Source of the DNA: Mactra quadrangularis
Taxonomy: Eukaryota; Mollusca; Bivalvia; Venerida; Mactridae
Length of the DNA: 64,000 bases
Assembly: GCA_025267735.1 (NCBI GenBank)
Contig: CM046311.1
Span: 22,156,020-22,220,019, forward strand
Direction of reading: 5' to 3'
The translations under genes were made by a program, and so were the position numbers. The first letter of the stretch is position 1, and each line of letters begins with the position of its first letter. The notes below the pieces were generated by a model. It did no database searches. It was not told the DNA's origin and saw only the letters and a program-made list of their open reading frames with translations. Below are positions 10,646-24,175 of the stretch, piece by piece.

Positions 10646-13600
10646 CCCAGACTGATTGCCATAGTCTGGCTCATGACAAGTTGCAGACCTATTCTGCCAT
10701 TCAAATAAGAGATCATCTTTTGTTTATAAGTTTCAACCATCACAAAGAATGTTTTTATTCAAAATATTTTATATTGTTTTTGCAAGTCAAGTTCATAATT
10801 GAGCTGTCAAGAAATGGTTCATTTTCCTTACAAGTCACTGTGGCAGATGTTAGACTTGATGCATTGTATAAATGCAGTCTGAATTCAACTCTGATTCAAC
10901 CTAAACTTTTACTCTCAACACAAAATGTCAGAATATTTTTTCAAAATCTTAAATTATGAACAAATTATTATCATATGTGATATTTTAGAAACTTGGTTCA
11001 GTTGTAAAGCAGTTTCTGGCAATTCACATCTGGAACTAAGGAATACAATGCATGCAGCTGGGGTTATATATTAATGGAATGCGCATATCAAAAGATTATA
11101 CATGTCTGTTAATATACAGCCACGCCTATTTTTTCTTGACTTTATTTTCTGAATATTGTTAATATCTTACAAAAGTTTATTAAATGAGTAAGGTACAAAT
11201 GTATATACACATGTACAATGTTTAATTGTAAATCCATAAACATACTGTTCAAAATAATCATTTTTTTAAATATTTTTTATTGCTAGTTTTTTAAAAATCG
11301 GACCTTTTTTACAAAACAAAATTTCATTAAACTAAGGAATGTTCTTAATGCTTTATGTCACAATTTTTCCATTACTATAAAAAGAAGTAAGTCATTCCGT
11401 ACACTTGGTTTATATTTAATATAATTAATTAAACATTTAAATTATATTAAAAATACTACTGGTAATTAATATGATCACTTTACTGCAAAAATTAACTAAT
11501 TTTAGGTGATGTTATTTTGGTAGAATTTTTTTGACAATTCAATTCTACTTTTGTGAACAAATTTGAAATGTTAATTAAGTCATACTATAGCAGTTAAACC
11601 ATGGACTAGACGCTGGACAATTAAAATGATATTATATCTAAATGAGTAAAAAATCAACTCATTTGTGAATCAATATCATATTTATTATATTCACTATAGA
11701 ATTTGTAACCTAAAATCATGTTTTTATCCTCAAGTCATAAAATACTTATATAACATAAACAGTAAAAATAATCTTGACTGCAATTGCATTCTATTAACTT
11801 AAGTTTTAAACAAAAATGAGTCCAAGTCTTTGCCTGATTTCAAAAATAATATATCTGGGCTCCATTTAACTAAAACCCGAGAAAACTAATGCATCATCTT
11901 TTAGAAATATATCTCTCACAGAAAATTATCATAATTACAAATTTATCAACTTTTCATCGGCCTAATACAAACAAGAACATGTTCCGATTTTAACAAAACT
12001 AAACAAGCGAAACCTTCAAGTAACAAACACAGCCGTTCAAATTGATGTATTTATCCTTGCAATCATTTCACCCCTATCATTACTTAGCCATGATAGATGC
12101 ATTTTTTAAAATACAAACTATCGATCATTTTATTAAACATCAAAAAGATAACATGCATTCGGTATCTGTATAATGTTTAAATTGATATGCTACACCGGAT
12201 TAAAGCGAACAATATTGACATAAAACAGTATTGATAGATGTACGTAAATTACCGTTAAAGCGCAAAAACTAAAATACCGTTTTAATGTTTTTTTACCCAT
12301 TTTTGACGATGAATATAAAATGATGTTCATCTTGCATATTGTATGCATTTTATAGTGCAAGCACTTTGATCAGAGACAAGATTACGAGTACAATTTACCG
12401 CTACATTAAATTCACTCAAATATCTTTAGTAAAACATCTTTTTGAAAGTATTTATTCTTTATGGTTTCGTACAAAAATAATGCACAAACATGGTATAACA
12501 TTTCATAAGTATAGGTAAAGGACATCTTTTAGATGATAGTATACTTTTGTAAGTAATATTTGAATATATAATGATCTGTCTGACTGATTTTCTGGCAGAA
12601 TGACATCGTTACATAACAAAAACCAATCTAAAACATATATCCTATGTCTAATGGAAGAATTGTAGAATATTTCTGAATACTATTATTATTATTGAAGGAA
12701 TATTCAATATTACTTACAATCTTATGAAGTGTTCTCAGTTTCCATCTAAAACAAGTGTAGTTAAATACCAGCTATCAGAAACCTCAGTGACAATGTTGAT
12801 TACATGTTAAGTTACAAAGCGAAATAAGCTTGAAACATTAGCATGGGTCAATTGGTAATTGGGCAATAATTTGGTATTGAAGTTTTAGTTGGCCGAACTT
12901 TAAGGTAGTACTTTTTACAATTAAAAACAATGCTTTGTTTGGTCCAGTAAAATTGTCTAAATTAGCATTGGATCAAGTAGATTTCAGGTATAGACTCTAA
13001 TAAAAAACCTCCAGGACTCTGAGTCCAGGACTCTGGAGTTGTACAACATTGGATGTCACATCACATCAAGTACATTACAGTACTTATACCAAGAAGTTAT
13101 ACACCATATATATTCTATCAAATGCTCCTGTTTGTTTGGTTTTACAGCGCACCAACACAGAGAGGTCAACAAATGCTCCTAGGGGCATTAAATTTAGAGG
13201 GGGCTTCCATTAGGTGATCAACGTTTAATAGAGAATTTACGGTAAATGCTTTTTATTGTTACATTGTACAGGAAATTAAAATGATCAAGAGGCTAAAAAA
13301 CAATAACATACAACACTTGATGATCAAAATGTTTGAACATCAATTATCACTCAATGAGTACTTCACTATAAATGAGCACTTCATAAAAATGAGAATATCG
13401 AGTCCTTTGTAAAAATCACAATAATGTTCAGCAGTCAATCTATTAACTATAAAGATCTACAAAACATGACACCATAGCAACACTTATTTTACACCATTTT
13501 GTTATCTGATATAATGCTATAAAAACATTATATCTTTACATTGACTCATTATCATCAACACTAGATGGCGCTTTTTAGCTTTAATGTTTTGTTTTATGGA

Positions 13601-14098
13601 TCCCGAGAGAACGATGATAACAATCTTTAACACCATGTCCAAACTCTTAGTAAAATCAGTAAAATATCTTACACAAGACACCATCGCTAGACAGTGGTAG
13701 ACTTTTTACTTCAAGAAATTATCAAAGCATTAAGTTTATAGAGTTTACTGCTGATAATAAATTGGTAGCGTTTAAAAACCAGACGTGCCAGACATCAGGT
13801 CTGATGGCTATATGGACCTTTAAACATAGCTTTAATATATAAACAATAATCTTTTGTAAAGGTCTTAAATAAAATCCAGGAACCTATAAAATCTCACATA
13901 TCATCCTTTTATGTTTGAGTTGTGGTTTCAAAGGAGTGGGAACTTTATAATGTATAGTCATATTCATTTACATAAGAAAATGGGAAACAGCCTTGTAGAG
14001 ATAGTATATTGTTATTTTATAATATAATATATGATTTTTTATATGTACATTGGAAATATCTATGTTGAACATATTGATAATTGGTTTACACCAAGTAA
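10646..14098. other. Non-coding AT-rich host DNA
   Basis: No gene seen. The ORF at 10681-10959 starts at the minisatellite edge and has no splice or homology support. 12170-12420 keeps unusually many CpGs (separate entry). 13148-13213 resembles a common invertebrate repeat rather than an exon. Confidence 0.5.
12170..12420. promoter_or_regulatory. CpG-retaining segment, possible regulatory element
   Basis: About ten CpGs lie in 250 bp within a CpG-poor surround. Factor-like words include GGATTAAAGC (Otx-like), AACAAT (Sox-like) and CTTTGATCAG (TCF-like). It could be a conserved enhancer. This is pattern reading only. Confidence 0.2.
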
Positions 14099-14099
14099 G

Positions 14100-14463
14100 T
14101 TAGTCATACCATTGTTACAGTTACTATTATCATTGTTATTGTTATTTCTACCATTATATTATTATTATTATTATTGTTATTGTTGTTATCATTATTGTTA
14201 TCATTATTGTTATCATTATTATTGTTAATATTATTATTATTATTGATATCATTATTGTTATTATTATTGTTATTATTGTTGTTGTTATTATAATTGTTAT
14301 TGTTATCATTATTGTTATCATCATTATTATTATTATTATTGTTATTATTATTGTTATCGTTATTGATATCATTATTGTTATTATTATCATTATTATTATT
14401 GCTATCATAATGGTTTTCATGATTGTTTTCATTATTATTATTATTATTACTATTATTATTAAC
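14100..14463. repeat. Compound trinucleotide microsatellite
   Basis: A long irregular run of ATT with TTG, TTA and ATC variants (TATTGTTATTATTGTTATCA and similar). The isoleucine- and tyrosine-rich ORFs on both strands here are products of the repeat. Confidence 0.93.
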
Positions 14464-15580
14464 ACAATATTTTTCCTGAATGCAGTAGAAAATGCAATTT
14501 TATAATGAACCTCAATTTTTCAATTTTTGCATAACTACCCCTTTTCACTTTTTCAACATATGTGTAAAACTCTATGGGATCATGACCCTGGACCCCTATT
14601 ACATAGATCTTAATGTTAGACATAATATTGTTAATGAAAACAGAAGACATACAGTAAGTCAACTAAAATGTCCAAGGCTTACAGGATGTGACAGAATGAC
14701 ATCACAGACACCCGGAGCTTTTATACCCTCTAATACGATAACAAATTTATTTTTTATTTCCCTTTGAACATTAACTCCATTAAAAAGATTGAGTAATATT
14801 TCAAATTTCCATTAAATAGATTAGAATCCCCTATCAATTTGTCAAGTTGTTTGTCTGGAACCTTAATCATAATGTTACATAATGTAACAAGCTATTTATC
14901 TTACCCTAGCCCTTATATGGTCAATACTTTACAACAATGAAAGTCTGTGACAAATTTGTTTTCCGAGGGTAGGTCAAGTTATAGAGGCTTTTTGACCTCA
15001 GCAAGTCTGATAAGGGGACTAAAATAATCTGACAATATGCTTGCATTTTAGTGAATGGCTAGTTCAACAGGCGGTCCAGACCTGTTGTCACCATTGATCC
15101 ACCTCTGATTTGCAGTATAGTCCCATAGTAATCATTTCATAGATACTTGTAATTTGATTGTTTTTAAATGACTAATCCACCCTTATAAAGTTAACAATCA
15201 TAAAATCTTTTAACGGTATAATCAAGTAAAAGTTGTCTACTGATAATTTGACTCTTAACAGATTAAACAGAAAGAACAAGATGGCAGATTGTCACCCTCG
15301 AGGGGTTTGATATAATATCTAACCCTTCTCAGTTTATATCACTGCCTTTTAAAGTCTCTGTCCTGTAGCCAATAATTTAACCTCTCCTGATTTTATTATC
15401 ACAGTCATTTTGTCTGTATTGCAGCTGATGAAGACTGATATGTAGTGGAAATAAACAAACAGAGAGCATACATTATAGACTAGAGTATGATGATTTGCTA
15501 GGGAGAGTGAGGGAGATGCTCCAATACCATATCAGAGAAGCAAAGAGAATTTAACAACAGAGTCACTAAAAGGAGCAAGC
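14464..15580. other. Non-coding host DNA
   Basis: I see nothing supportable in this stretch. The 91- and 67-codon ORFs at 14459-14767 overlap on opposite strands and show no codon pattern. Confidence 0.5.
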
Positions 15581-15803
15581 CGTGGCCGTGGCTTAGTGGT
15601 TAGCATGTCTGACTTCTAATCGGGAGATCGCGGGTTCGAGTCTGGTCACGGTAGGTCATACCCTATACATGAGTTGTCGGCCTCATAGTAGGATAAGTTA
15701 GTACTGGTGATAGAAAAGTGTCCAGGAAACCTATAGTAGGAAGAGCTCGTCATCGTATATATGACCTAAATATGTGTTGAATAGGACGTTAAAAAAAAAA
15801 AAA
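15581..15803 (+). mobile_element. tRNA-derived SINE with poly(A) tail
   Basis: The tRNA-like head shows an A box around GTGGCTTAGTGGTTAGC and a B box GGTTCGAGTCT, with arms GCCGTGG and the degenerate TCACGGT. The central part contains TACTGGTGATAGAAAAGTG, related to the body of the six-copy SINE family in this window. It ends in 13 A residues at 15791-15803. RNA polymerase III would transcribe it. Confidence 0.8.
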
Positions 15804-17435
15804 GAATAAAAGAAGCACAAAACTAGAGTTTACAGAAAGTTGATCAAGCCAGAAAGTCATAGAGACTGCTAGATGTATATGGTAGCTCCAACACAGAGCT
15901 GTCCATACATTAAGATATAATGAAGGTGACAGCCCAAACACAGTCCTTTCTATATAAATCTTGAAAGGTAACCTACCATCAAATCAAATAAAATTTCAAA
16001 CAACTTTCATCTCAAGGGGAAAATGTCTTGGGAAACATCATGTGCAACTGTCTTCCTGATTAACTAGCAATCCTCAAAGGTATATAGAAATGTCTAACAA
16101 GTCTAGCATAGATAGAACACAATGTCCTTCTCCAAGACAGGAGATACAATCTATCAACAACATCAATCTCTTACAACAGATTATTTCTAGACATCTAGCA
16201 GTCTTATTGTCTCAACACTGTCTCACTTCCTTTGTCACATAAACTGATAATTCTCTCATACCAATAAGCAACATCTTAATAGATCTTGTGAAAACCATTT
16301 GTGATCAAGATGAATTCGAAAAAAAACTATTTTCTGATTGATATAGCAAAACCTTAAACAGGCCAATAATGGTTTTCTGTTTTTGGCATCCATGCTTGTT
16401 TTCTGCAACTAAAGCAGCAAGTCAATTTTGGTCAATATATTATTGAAAATATTTTTTCTGATAGCAGACAAAATCCTCACACAAATTAGGAGTAGATTGC
16501 ACATTACATGTGCCAGAATGAATTATAACATAAATGCTGCTTATCAAATCTGCAGGAATAGCAATCATCAGGTGAAGCACCCAATGGAATAAAAAAACAA
16601 ACAACAAATTATGACATGAAATCTAATTTTTCTAAAGCCACGATACATTTGGTGCCACACTTCTTCATAGTTTTATGCAAAAAAATGCAATAATGAAAAA
16701 ATTAAGGCAGACACAGACTAGCAATGTAATAAACACTTAGATGCTTCAAGGCTTGAAACAACGAGACTCAATTATAAGAGACGATAAACCGTTCCATGAC
16801 TTCCTGACTTTGTAAAAAACTAATTCATAATCCTCCATATCATATGAATCTTTGGAGTCTTTTTTCTATGAGTCTGTTAGTCAGTTAGTCTGAGAGTCAA
16901 AATCTACAAGCCGAGACCATGAGCAATAATAGATGTGAATGAGTTCCACTATGAAATAAGGAGAGAAGTGGTACTTCAAATGTTACAATCAGATGTGCAC
17001 ACATTTATGTTAGTGTCAAATTTATGACTTTTTTGTACTTCAAGCACATTTCAGAACATTTCAGGGTTTTTCTTACTATTTCAAGATCTCCCTACGGGGA
17101 TTGACAATGATCTGAGTTGTTTTTTGCCAGTGAATGAGGAGTATTTATGCAATTGCTATTTTAAAAGACAGTAAAGAAATCATGGTTGGTTTTTCTCATG
17201 ACAATGGATATGAATGTCAATATGCCACATTTTTTTACATTGAGAATCAATTGACTGCACATCTGTTTTGTCTAATGTATTACAAGGCCATGTAATGTTG
17301 ATACAAATATGTCATGTTCATGATCCAAGGTTGCAGATGTATAACCCTAGGGGGATCTGGAAATGAATTAAGTAAGTGGTAAGAAGTCTGCTTTTATCCT
17401 GTAAATTTACATCTTATATGCATTTATTTTGTTGT
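15804..17435. other. Non-coding host DNA
   Basis: AT-rich sequence without recognisable genes or clear repeats. Confidence 0.45.
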
Positions 17436-17700
17436 TGTTTTTATACTGGGTTTAACATCTTGTCATCAGAATATAGGTTATATTACTAGCACACCTAACC
17501 AACTTTCCTGGAACCTTGTCTATAATCACTTCTCACCTACCCTTCCCCAAGGCCGTAAACTGCTAAATATACCTTATTAATGGAGGAAAATTGACATTAT
17601 TAATAATTTTCATGGAAATGTATACATATTCCTCCCAAAAGGGATTCGATCCCAATTTACCCACAAATGGAACCCTGGTGCACTACCAACCTACTCGTTT
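17436..17700 (-). mobile_element. SINE copy, old (six-copy family)
   Basis: Reads on the - strand. The family body words GTCAATTTTCCTCCAT (variant) and CTTGTGGAAGGGTAGGTGAG (variant) are recognisable, but the tRNA head is badly eroded. Confidence 0.65.
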
Positions 17701-17705
17701 TGTAT

Positions 17706-19750
17706 TATTTTGTGAATGGTAAAATATTTTATCCTTTCGGGTCAATTCTTCATCAGGACTATCTTAATGAAACATGAAAACCTAAGAAGAAACTGAAAAA
17801 TTAAAAGTTCTAAACAAAACGTAAATTATTGATGAGGGTTCTTGTCAAAGTATTGATAGGCTTAATTTACTTACTCTTAGAATCATCAAAAAATCAATTG
17901 TGTCAAGGATTCAAGATAGTATAGCAGCCCAGGCAGTCAGTCTGAAAGCTAAGACGTTTTCTCTGGATTAGAACCATAAATTCACCAGGCTTTCAAGAAA
18001 TCCATTTGAACAATAAGTTAACTGTCATATATTGTTGTACAATTTGACCCTCAGACCACAGACAATAAGATATTACATTTATGTAACAAAAATCTCAGCC
18101 ATAAGCTTGCATCAATCATCTAGGGGTCAGACTTAAATAATCATAGAGTAAACTCAAACAATAAAATTCTGTAAGAGTTATAGCAAGTATATTTATGTTG
18201 ACATAATACTATATTTATATGAAAATATCACCATTCCACAATTCTCAGACCACCTATACAAATGATGAAAAAATTCTACATTCTGGCAAAGAATCACTTA
18301 CCCAGGGGTACACAACAATTTATGACACATAAAGTATAATGTCATTCATAGTCCCCTGCAGAAAATTAATAAAATAACCGGATCCATTCTGGCAAACTAT
18401 CGGTTTACGCAAAATATGTAGCCATTTAATGTTCAAAAAAACTAAAATCTCGCCAAGAAGCAAAAACCGCAAATCGCAAAGCTTGTTACAATGCATTTTG
18501 GGTAATTACTATGTTAGACATTTATATCATTTAAAAGCCTACAACAATTGTAAGCTAATGCAGTAACTGTCATAAAGCGATACAGACATGCAAACTGGCT
18601 TTTAATACCCAACTCTTATAGTGTGTGTAAACCGAGTAAGCCAGATACAAGATGGTAGTTAACATATCATATAAATCAAGGCATGCAGTAAGAAAATTGA
18701 AAACTCCTAGAAACAAAGATATAGTATCGTCCAAACATCCCAGAAATGTTGGGTATGAACGCTACTATTAGTGGCTAGCATCCAAATTGTAAAATATAGT
18801 GCCAGACAATATATTTGACAGGGATGTGACCAAATAATAAGGAGAACTTGAAGGCTACAGTTTGGTATCCTAATATAACATAATGCCAGAAACCTTTTGG
18901 TGGTAGATTATCTTTTATTGCTAATCATCTATAGTCAGTTTATATTGTACATTTATTATAAGTACTGCAGACCTACAATGGAAACATTACAGAAAAAATT
19001 ATAACATATACAGTGATAGACAATAAACGTCGTCTGATTGCCACTGACAACCTATATTTGGGTTTTGGCAACCTGTGTCTGCTATAAAACAGTTGGTTTG
19101 GACAAGTAAAACATAATTTAGCTGGTTGTCTAACTGGGCAAAACATTTTTTACCAAGAATGGTATGGTGACCCTCCAGTCTTGTATTGCAAAAAGGTCTA
19201 ATTTAAAGCAATCAGCCATGTTGTTTAATTTTAAGGGTACATTGCAAGAAACAACTAAATGAATAAGGGGATTCTGATTTTGGGTTTTCACTCAAGCCCC
19301 TTTATGGAACATAAGTCATTGACCTTGAATATGAAAAGAGGTAGTTATTGTAAAGCTCAATCAGCGACTGTCATCCTATAATAGCTCCAGTACATAATGT
19401 ACTCCTAACATCTTCTGAACAATACTAAATAAAAGTAAGCCTACAATGTTGGTAATATATATTACTCATTCTGGGAAGCTTTTCTCACATCAACAAAAAC
19501 TAATTTCATGAAATGATAGAAATGAATTCTTCAACCATTACATAACATAAATGTTTAGCACAAGCTAAGAAAATACAGCTACTTTCTGTTAAATTAATAT
19601 CCTAAAACTTTCTTGATATGCATCATAGCAATTTTTTTACAAATTTGTGCACGCAAGTTATTTCTCTCGATCAAGATTATTTATACTGAGCGCATCAGAT
19701 ATAATATCTTGAGAAAAAGAAAGTTCATCCTCTGAATATAACTAATTTCT
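17706..19750. other. Non-coding host DNA
   Basis: No gene seen. 18360-18500 holds several CpGs, two AACCGCA-type (Runx-like) words and ATGCATTTTGGGTAATTA, which might be regulatory. Confidence 0.4.
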
Positions 19751-19905
19751 AGTAATTTTGTCATATTTTCTCTAAATCCTTTATCTTTGAGGTAATTTCT
19801 TCATCTTTGTGTTTGTTTCATCATCTTTGAGGTAATTTATCATATTTCTGGTAAATGTTTAATCTTTATGGTAATTTTCTTCATATTTTCAGTAATTTTG
19901 ATCAA
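19750..19905. repeat. Degenerate minisatellite
   Basis: Irregular repeats built on GAGGTAATTTCTTCATC, TGGTAATTTTCTTCATATTT and similar, 20-30 bp each. Confidence 0.5.
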
Positions 19906-20679
19906 AACTAAGATCTAACACCCTGGATTTACAAGACAATGTGCCTAATTCATCGAGCCCACCAGCTTTTAATTGATGCCATACCTCCATTAAGTCTAAC
20001 ATGAAATGAATTGATGTAATAACATTGCAAATTAACAGATTAGCCGCAGCTTTGCTTAACAGCAAAAGATGTAATTAGGATAGGATTTCAAATTAAACAT
20101 TTTATAACACTTAATGGGATGCCATAATAACAAGATACATTTATATACCGCATGTTTCGAGAGCTGAAGAAAATTGAGTCGGCATTTATGAACGAGACAT
20201 AATCATCATAAAATGACGAAAACAACATGTTTAACTCATATTTACAGCAATTTAGTAAATATGAAATACATAGCCAGAATAAATTCATTAACTTTTTAAA
20301 GATTCTAATGTCGACCATTTTTTTTATCATTAACATAAAATTACAATGAATTGTATTTATTTGACACTTTGACGGTGTTTCATACCAAGATTATCTTAAT
20401 TATTTAGTAATAATGCACGTTTATTAAGTATATGCAACCAGCGTATTTTAGAATTCCGGAAAAAAATGCATCATTTTTTTGACAATGGTAACTACAGACA
20501 TAAGTATTAGATGAGATTATCTTGGCATTACATTGTTTTAATTACAAATTACTTGAGTCAATGCCATATCATATAACGTTAAGCACTGATTAATGAGGCC
20601 CACCTAACACTTCTTGAATAAATCATACATTATGTAATAAACTTTACAGACTTTCCCAGAAAATAAAACAATGATATTG

Positions 20680-20751
20680 TGGGCTTAGCACAAAACAGTC
20701 GTAACTCAATTATAAAAAGAGTGAGTTACGACTGTTTTGCGCTAAGCCTGC
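20680..20751. repeat. Hairpin element, copy 1 (GGCTTAGCGCAAAA arms)
   Basis: Near-perfect inverted repeat: left arm GGCTTAGCACAAAACAGTCG and continuing TAACTCA; the right arm is its complement apart from one base. The loop is about 20 bases around TTATAAAAAG. It is one of four copies with these arms (also 31234, 33154 and 63334). Confidence 0.88.
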
Positions 20752-21210
20752 AAAATGTATAATATTACAATCGAGCTTCGTAATCTTCACTTTATTGTTT
20801 TTAAGTTGTACTAACAAGAGCTACTTGAATGTTTATAATAATCTTTAATTATACTTACAAATTCATTTATTTTATTACAAGAATTATTTTATTTCATTAT
20901 ACAGTAATTAATACAAGGGCCATAACTCAGTCAAGTACACAGCAGTAGACAAGATGACTTGATAAATATATATATAAGCAGACTTTATGTATCATTTTGT
21001 AATATTTGTTATGCACAATGTAATTAACCAACTTATGTTAAAACTGCAGTATAATTGGCAAAGGGGCAAAACATGTACTATGTTTTTCTTCACATAGATA
21101 CTAAGTACCAAATCGAGAAAACTTGGAAAAAAGGCAAAAGAAACCCTACAAATTATGTCCCTCTTCTTGCATCTGAGGAAAGTGCTGTACTAAAGTTATT
21201 TCCTCATTTC

Positions 21211-21277
21211 AAGGGTGCCCGCAAGACTGTAGTAACTCGCTCTTTTTCTAAATGCACTAGTCTTGCAGGAAACCCTC
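21211..21277. repeat. Hairpin element, second arm type, copy 1
   Basis: AGGGTGCCCGCAAGACTGTAGTAACT pairs imperfectly with ACTAGTCTTGCAGGAAACCCT. The centre TAACTCGCTCTTTTTCTAAA matches the centre of the GGCTTAGCGC hairpins although the outer arms differ. Confidence 0.72.
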
Positions 21278-23459
21278 AATTTCTAAAAGTGATATTACCA
21301 CTACCTTATATTTTGATTATAACAGCTTTTTGTACCATATTGCGACCTCTTAATACAAAAAGGTACCAAGTTGTTCCAAAATGTAACATCATCATGGTAC
21401 CTTTTTGGTTTAAAGGGACAAAACTTATTATAAGCATATTGATTCCATCACAGAACTCAATGTTTAATGGACCTTAGTACACTAATTTATCATCAAAGGT
21501 AACTGTCCTCATAAAAAATCTAGATAAAGACAATTGCAACAAACACCATGAAAATAATTATTTCTAAACATAAAACAATTACAGTTGTCAAATTAAATCA
21601 TCACATTTAACGGTATCATTGTTTCATTCAAATATCCGTGAAAATAAACATAAAATCCCATCATCCCCTGGGTGGAGACGATAATCACAAAATCAATCAC
21701 CAATCAGGCGACTCTAAGGGCAATGTAAACAGACTGTCAACCGGTATCAGTCAATCACGGATATAATTTCAATATTAGAGTAAAGAAAATTCAATTTATT
21801 TCACTTCTCTATCTTATGGCTAATGCATAAAGTATGAAAAATATCAAATCAAATCTATTTAAAGCTCATTGATTTTCGACCAATCAAAATTAAGATATAC
21901 ATTTACTGCCATATTTGTTGCATTAAAAACAATGACAAAGCTTTTTTTTAATCAAGATATTATAAGTTTATTATTAGGGATCTATAAGTAAAACAATAAC
22001 ATTATTCAATCATCATTTAGTCATTACAGTGAAGAAGTCACCTGGGCATGTTGAATAACTGTTCACTTTAAGACAACTCCATTTGAACAGTAAACCCCAT
22101 CAACAATTGGTTTCTTAAATGAACCATACAAGATATTAAAGTTGTTAATGTTATAACACATAGTTGGTGATATTCCTTTGTGAACATAGTCTGTAGTAAC
22201 CACTGGCAAAGCCTTAAAATGGCAAGGCAAAACACAAACCTGCCTGTGACAACTAAACTTTACATATTAGACAACTGAAGCTGGGCTTTACAAGGCAGAC
22301 ATAAAAACTAAGTCCAAGCCAAATTGGAATTTTGTTAAGCGTCAACTCAAGTTTGACAAACCTAGGTACCTATTCACAAAAACACACAAACCAAAAACGA
22401 AAACACATGTCTATTCTAGCTAGTATTCACACAAATAAGTACTTGGCAGAACATGAATGTTTATGACATTAATGTAAGATTAAAGTAATTCCATAAAAAA
22501 GCATATACAACATACACATGTACATTTTCATTAATCAAATACACAGAAACAAGAAACTATCAGTATTTCCTGAGAAAAATCAGTTATCGAATCCTGGAAC
22601 AACAGTATTATTTAAAAAATTCCACCAACATTTTTTTTTCTTGGATTGAGGACTCTTAAATGTATGCGCATGCGGACGCTTAACAAAACTCTGGTATGGC
22701 ATTACCTAAATTGTTGGTACAAATTGACTACATGGGCAAAGCTGATTTAAGTAATTTTATTATTCATTTATACAATCAAAAGTAAAAAAAATTTGAACCC
22801 TATGCAGCCCCCAGCACCCACCTGAGTGCTCAATAAGTTATTCCCTTGTTATAATGGACCAACAAAAACATGTACATACTGTACTCTACAAACAAAAACA
22901 TGCATTTCAACAGGTGAATTCCACATTACATGAACTAATCATTATAATATTACATTAAAATTTCATTTAATTAACTTTTAATTTGTTGTACAGAGTAATT
23001 AAATATATAAATAACATAAGAAATCAAAGAATACACATTGTAATAAAACAGAAAAAATAGAACCAAGAACATCAAGTGGTGCTTAGAAAAAAATGAAAAT
23101 TTACATTTAAGATGTCTGGCAGTGGAATACTTGATTCCTATGTGAAAATTTGTGTTTTATTAAATTTAATATAAGCAGTTAGAAGAAACAAGACCTAGAA
23201 TCGGCTCTTTTTAAGAAACTAACGTATAAAATACTTAATATTCCAGACCAAAATATCTTTCAATAAAAATTCTTTAAGTTTAGTAAACAATATAGGCAAA
23301 GGAGGCAATGCACCTCAAATGAATAGAGCATAATTGCAAGGTAAAATGTTGATAACAATAATCTGAAATTATAATTCTAGAAGCTAAATGAACTTCCTCT
23401 CCAGAACTGTACATTTTGACTAGAATCCCTTCATGTAAACATTTTGAAGCACCACCCAA

Positions 23460-23560
23460 ACCCCTTCCTATCACACCTGCAGTCTGAACTCATCAGATAT
23501 TAAACCGAACTCCCTTGCCATCACCTGCAATCTGAACTCATCAGATATTAAACAATGCAC
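23460..23560. repeat. Short tandem duplication, ~56-bp period
   Basis: CACCTGCAGTCTGAACTCAT followed by CAGATATTAAAC occurs twice with one substitution. Confidence 0.8.
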
Positions 23561-24049
23561 ACAATTAAAATGCACTGATATCAAATTCCTCTTTAATACA
23601 AGGCATTAATTTATCATAAAATAGTTCATGATTATATAATTATGATAAATACAAGCAATTTGTAATAGACCCCCCCCCCTCCATATGTAAGTCAATTCAC
23701 TTATTAGTCAAACCCAAAAATTTGTTATAAAATATAGTACAACCTCATTTGAACAATACCTACAGGGAGGGACTAAAAGTGTTGCTGTTCAGAGGTTGTT
23801 GCTCTAGAGAGGTTAAATTTAATTAAAACTACACCAACAGGAAATATCAAAAGCTGTTGCTGTATATTGTTGTACAGAGGCATTGTTCTGTACAGGGCCG
23901 TTCAGCAGAGGTAACTAATTATTTGTTATTTCTTTGACCTAAATTAGGCATGGAAAATTTATCTGGGTTTAGACATGAGAAGGTTACCCCTCTACTTGTA
24001 CACAGGTAAATAAGGTACTTCTCTCCTTGTACCCACATAAAAGTATGGT

Positions 24050-24175
24050 ACCTGTATTAATGAATGAATTAATCCAAACAATTTGAAACCTGACCTACCT
24101 GTATTAATTAATGAATTAATCCAAACAATATGAAACCTGATCTACCTGTATTAATTAATAAGTTAATCTACAACA
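24050..24175. repeat. Tandem repeat, three ~48-bp copies
   Basis: Three copies of a unit with TGAATTAATCCAAACAAT, GAAACCTGACCTACCTGTAT and TAATTAA. Confidence 0.85.

Noticed and set aside
13148..13213. Exon-like APTQRGQQMLLGALNLEG with acceptor and donor
   Set aside because: The DNA (CTCCTAGGGGCATTAAATTT, GAGGGGGC, TTTACGGTA) looks like a common invertebrate repeat, so the splice-like ends are probably chance.
14031..14465. Tyr/Leu/Ile-rich ORFs on both strands
   Set aside because: Products of the trinucleotide microsatellite.
21055..21477. 140-codon ORF on + strand
   Set aside because: It runs through a hairpin repeat, lacks any domain, and its frame is not protected by splice signals. 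Chance in a low-stop stretch.
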